NCBI GenBank assembly: GCA_002377605.1
Contig: DFQD01000211.1
Location: 587 to 7,165, forward strand
Source of the DNA: Gammaproteobacteria bacterium UBA3498
GTDB lineage: Bacteria; Pseudomonadota; Gammaproteobacteria; Pseudomonadales; Pseudohongiellaceae
Length of the DNA stretch: 6,579 nucleotides
Direction of reading: 5' to 3'
Part shown: positions 3,999 through 6,579 of the stretch, one piece after another
How the letters are laid out: each line of letters begins with the position of its first letter
How positions within the stretch are numbered: position 1 is the first letter of the stretch
The notes under the pieces: model-generated
Database searches by the model: none
Told to the model about the DNA's origin: nothing
Seen by the model: the letters and a program-made list of their open reading frames with translations, nothing else
Program-made: the position numbers and the translations under genes

Positions 3999-6434
3999 TT
4001 AACGACGCCTTCTATTTTCTCTTCCACTCACTTTGCGTTTCACCTTTTTCTTTTTGTCACTACTACCTTTATTTCTGCGAAGCTTACTCTTTATGACTTT
4101 GGGCTTGGATTTGGATTTCTTGTCTTTTAATTTCTTCTTTACTTTGACATTCCCTTTCTTACTTTTGTTCGCCTTAAAATTTTTACCTCTGCTTTTCTTA
4201 ACTTGCAGATCTATTTTCTTTTCTTCAAGGTCTACTCGCACGACTTTTACTTCCAATCGATCACCTAATCTGTAGGCTTGCTTGCTACGTTCACCTTCGA
4301 GACTATACCGGGCAGGATCGAAATGATAATAATCATTACTCAATTCTGAGACATGGACCAATCCTTCGATATAAATATCATCCAATTCAACAAAAAGCCC
4401 AAAGCTTGTTACCGATGTAATCGTTCCCAGAAAATCATCGCCTACATGTGCGAGCATGTACTCACACTTCAACCAATCGATTACACTGTAACTGGCAGCA
4501 TCGGCGCGGCGCTCCGCCGCTGAACAAGTCACGCCAAACCTATCCATTTCTGCTCCACCATAGGGATAGATTGTTTTCTTGCTTAGTTTTCTTGCTTCCG
4601 GTTTCTTCTGTAGATGGGCGCCTGGTTTGTTGCGAATAAGATAGCGAATGGCGCGGTGAACTAGCAGATCGGGATAGCGTCGAATTGGTGAAGTGAAATG
4701 CGTGTACGCCGGAAAACCCAATCCGAAGTGACCGATGTTATCCGTCTGATAGACTGCCTGCATCATGGATCGTATCAACATGGTTTGCAGCACGTGTCGA
4801 TCAGGTCTTGAGGCAACTGCTCTGAGTAGTTGCGAATAGTCCCAGGGTGATGGTTTTTCACCGCCACCTAAATACAAATCAAGCTCGCTTAGAAATTCTC
4901 TAATATTTTCTAGTTTCTCCAGATTTGGACCTTCATGAATTCTATATAAAGCTGGCGTTTCAGATTCCTCCAGCAATTGCGCTGCAGCTATATTTGCACA
5001 CAACATACATTCTTCAATTAGACGATGTGCGTCATTTCTTTCCACTGGAATAATTTCTTTTATCTTCTTATCTTCGCCGAACACAATTCGAGTCTCTCTA
5101 GACTCAAAATCCATGGCTCCATCACTTTCCCGTGTGGTTCGCAGTGCTTTATATAAGGAATAAAGATCATCAAGATGTTTGGTTAGACGTTTGTAATTGT
5201 TTGCTGCTCTTTTTTGTACTTTTTCCTCGGTTGCATTGGAAGGGTGTAGCAAAATGTTCGCAACTTCGGTGTAGGTCATGCGCGCATGTGAATGGATTAC
5301 CCCCTCATAGAAGCTGAAATCCGCAAGGTGACCCTGAGCGGAAATTTCCATTTCGCAGATCATGGCCAAACGATCTACCTTGGGTTTTAATGAGCATAGC
5401 CCGTTAGATAACTCTTCCGGAAGCATAGGAATAACATGCCCAGGGAAATAAACCGAAGTGCCGCGGTTTATAGCTTCTTCATCTAAGGCACTGCCGATTT
5501 TTGCATAGTGGGAAACGTCGGCTATCGCAACATAAAGGGTCCAGTTGCCTCTTTGATGACGATGGGCAAAGACTGCATCATCGAAATCTTTGGCATCTTC
5601 ACCATCGATAGTTACGAATGGAATATCTCTCAGATCGAAGCGGTCCTCAGCGTCTCTGGGCCCAACTTGTTTGGGAATACGGGCAACTTCTTTCTCTACA
5701 TTTTTGGGCCATATATGAGACAAACCATGACTGCGAATAGCTACTTCAATTTCTAATCCCGGCGTCGAATGATCACCCAGTACTTCCAATATTCTACCGA
5801 TAGCCTTGCGGCGGCGACTTGGATATTCGGAAATTTCAACAACAACGAATTCGCCATCCTTGGCCTTACCTAAGCTTTTCTCCGGAATCAAAATTTCATG
5901 ACCGATTCGTTTATTATGAGCGACCACAACTCCAAAACCTGAATCGATAAACAGGCGCCCGACTATTTCTGTGTAACGTCGATTTAATATTTCTACGACT
6001 TTGCCTTCTCTACGGCCACGGCTATCAAAACCATCGAAGCTAACTAATACTTCGTCGCCATCAAACAATTTTTCCATTTCCCTGAGACTGAGAAATAAAT
6101 CTTCTCCTCCGTCGTCGGGAATTAAGTAACCAACTCCATCTTTTGTTCCTTGAACAATTCCTTTTATTAAATCCATATGTGCTGCTAGTCCATAGACTCC
6201 TTTTCTATTAGTTATTATCTGCCCGTCACGACTCATGGCTATGAGGCGACGTCTTAGTCCTTCTATTCTTTCCTCGCTGCCTAATTCCAACTGTTCACAA
6301 AGACTTGAGAATGAAGCGGGCGCACCTAAGCCTTCCAGGTGTTCTAAAATGAATTCTCGACTTGGGATTGGATTCGCGTAATTCTCCGATTCGCGAGCTG
6401 CGAAAGGATCGACCGACTTACGGGATCTAGGCAT
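3999..6434 (-). CDS. rnr: Ribonuclease R, 3'-5' exoribonuclease
   Basis: RNase R is a processive, Mg-dependent 3'-5' exoribonuclease that degrades structured RNA and takes part in rRNA quality control and tmRNA-linked decay. With the ATG at 6434 it has 811 residues, close to the 813 of E. coli. Domains in order: winged-helix region (about 20-82, with NPIPSREFIL), two cold-shock domains (about 90-225), the RNB catalytic domain (about 265-595), an S1 domain (about 662-745, with TSFGLFVEL) and a Lys/Arg-rich tail (746-811). The catalytic motif TIDGEDAKDFDDAV holds all four expected aspartates (277, 283, 285, 286), and HFTSPIRRYPDL (579-590) is also intact. The frame is open up to a TTG at 6500, but those 22 extra residues lack family similarity and begin upstream of the likely promoter, so I prefer 6434. 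No clear Shine-Dalgarno precedes this ATG. Confidence 0.97.
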   Translation of the reverse strand: MPRSRKSVDPFAARESENYANPIPSREFILEHLEGLGAPASFSSLCEQLELGSEERIEGLRRRLIAMSRDGQIITNRKGVYGLAAHMDLIKGIVQGTKDGVGYLIPDDGGEDLFLSLREMEKLFDGDEVLVSFDGFDSRGRREGKVVEILNRRYTEIVGRLFIDSGFGVVVAHNKRIGHEILIPEKSLGKAKDGEFVVVEISEYPSRRRKAIGRILEVLGDHSTPGLEIEVAIRSHGLSHIWPKNVEKEVARIPKQVGPRDAEDRFDLRDIPFVTIDGEDAKDFDDAVFAHRHQRGNWTLYVAIADVSHYAKIGSALDEEAINRGTSVYFPGHVIPMLPEELSNGLCSLKPKVDRLAMICEMEISAQGHLADFSFYEGVIHSHARMTYTEVANILLHPSNATEEKVQKRAANNYKRLTKHLDDLYSLYKALRTTRESDGAMDFESRETRIVFGEDKKIKEIIPVERNDAHRLIEECMLCANIAAAQLLEESETPALYRIHEGPNLEKLENIREFLSELDLYLGGGEKPSPWDYSQLLRAVASRPDRHVLQTMLIRSMMQAVYQTDNIGHFGLGFPAYTHFTSPIRRYPDLLVHRAIRYLIRNKPGAHLQKKPEARKLSKKTIYPYGGAEMDRFGVTCSAAERRADAASYSVIDWLKCEYMLAHVGDDFLGTITSVTSFGLFVELDDIYIEGLVHVSELSNDYYHFDPARYSLEGERSKQAYRLGDRLEVKVVRVDLEEKKIDLQVKKSRGKNFKANKSKKGNVKVKKKLKDKKSKSKPKVIKSKLRRNKGSSDKKKKVKRKVSGRENRRRR

Positions 6435-6465
6435 TAAAGGGAGAAGGAATGGACATTCGGGCGCA

Positions 6466-6494
6466 AGTATACATGGAGATTTGTGTATTGTCTG
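6466..6494 (-). promoter_or_regulatory. Likely sigma-70 promoter of rnr
   Basis: On the minus strand CAGACA (6494-6489) and TATACT (6471-6466) are spaced by 17 bp; the -10 matches consensus at 5 of 6 positions and the -35 at 4 of 6. Transcription would begin near 6458, leaving a short pyrimidine-rich leader of about 24 nt before the ATG at 6434. This position also argues against a TTG start at 6500. Confidence 0.55.
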
Positions 6495-6501
6495 TGACAA
6501 T
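6487..6501 (-). promoter_or_regulatory. Small perfect dyad over the rnr -35 box
   Basis: ATTGTC-TGT-GACAAT reads as a 6-3-6 inverted repeat that fully covers the candidate -35 hexamer. A symmetric site there is where a repressor dimer would block RNA polymerase. I do not recognise it as the site of a particular regulator, and a dyad this short can arise by chance. Confidence 0.3.
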
Positions 6502-6532
6502 TCAGTGCAGTTGACAGGTTTTTCGACTCGCT

Positions 6533-6562
6533 ATAGAGTTTCGCGTCCTTATAAAACTCTAT
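6533..6562. repeat. 9-bp perfect inverted repeat upstream of the rnr promoter
   Basis: ATAGAGTTT (6533-6541) and AAACTCTAT (6554-6562) are exact reverse complements around a 12-base spacer. Neither strand has a clear T tract immediately after it, so it is a poor intrinsic terminator. It could be the end of an upstream transcription unit lying beyond the window, or a protein-binding site. Confidence 0.5.
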
Positions 6563-6579
6563 TTGCAATCGCCCAGATG

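Noticed and set aside
4033..4275. Plus-strand reading frame rich in Phe and Leu opposite the rnr 3' end
   Set aside because: It is the antisense shadow of the Lys-rich RNase R tail (AAA/AAG read as TTT/CTT). The other plus-strand frames in the window are likewise shadows of real genes.
6435..6500. 22-residue N-terminal extension of RNase R starting at a TTG
   Set aside because: The codon at 6500 is TTG and lies at the edge of the candidate -35 box, upstream of the likely start of transcription. The extra residues do not resemble RNase R, whereas the ATG at 6434 gives the usual length and a normal N-terminus.
6511..6537. Plus-strand promoter with a perfect TTGACA at 6511-6516 and TATAGA at 6532-6537
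   Set aside because: The spacer is only 15 bp, the -10 overlaps an inverted repeat, and no plus-strand gene is visible. A divergent transcript beyond the edge cannot be excluded.
6563..6579. The 3' end of a tRNA at the right edge, since Pseudomonas has a tRNA-Leu upstream of rnr
   Set aside because: Only a handful of bases remain and no acceptor stem or T-arm can be recognised; the terminal CA on the minus strand is not evidence enough.

Overview
This window is a conserved housekeeping block from a gammaproteobacterium, and every gene lies on the minus strand. Read in the direction of transcription (right to left) the order is rnr (RNase R), rlmB (23S rRNA Gm methyltransferase), rpsF (bS6), rpsR (bS18), a DUF2232-type membrane protein, rplI (bL9) and the 5' part of dnaB (replicative helicase, cut by the left edge). 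This is the gene order I remember from Pseudomonas and related non-enteric gammaproteobacteria. E. coli differs: it has priB between rpsF and rpsR, lacks the membrane-protein gene, and keeps dnaB elsewhere. By eye the base composition is moderate, probably mid-40s %GC, so the source is more likely a marine or other lower-GC relative than a classical Pseudomonas. I cannot name a genus.

Layout: positions 6435-6579 hold a plausible rnr promoter with a small dyad over its -35 box and a second dyad further upstream. rnr and rlmB are 9 bp apart and probably form one transcript. The 144-bp rlmB-rpsF gap carries a likely intrinsic terminator overlapping a candidate r-protein promoter, then a structured leader and a strong Shine-Dalgarno sequence. 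rpsF, rpsR and the DUF2232 gene are closely packed. A hairpin sits in the 71-bp gap before rplI. The 90-bp rplI-dnaB gap is dense in competing inverted repeats, including a terminator-like stem with a U7 tract and a segment that could pair with the last codons of rplI.

Function: the block joins RNA turnover and rRNA modification (RNase R, RlmB) with ribosomal proteins of both subunits (bS6, bS18, bL9) and the replicative helicase. The two least ordinary features are the overlapping RNA pairings before dnaB, which look like an attenuator, and the long acidic low-complexity C-terminal tails on both bS6 (with a 30-bp tandem repeat) and bL9. I found no mobile element, CRISPR array, complete RNA gene or new multigene system.
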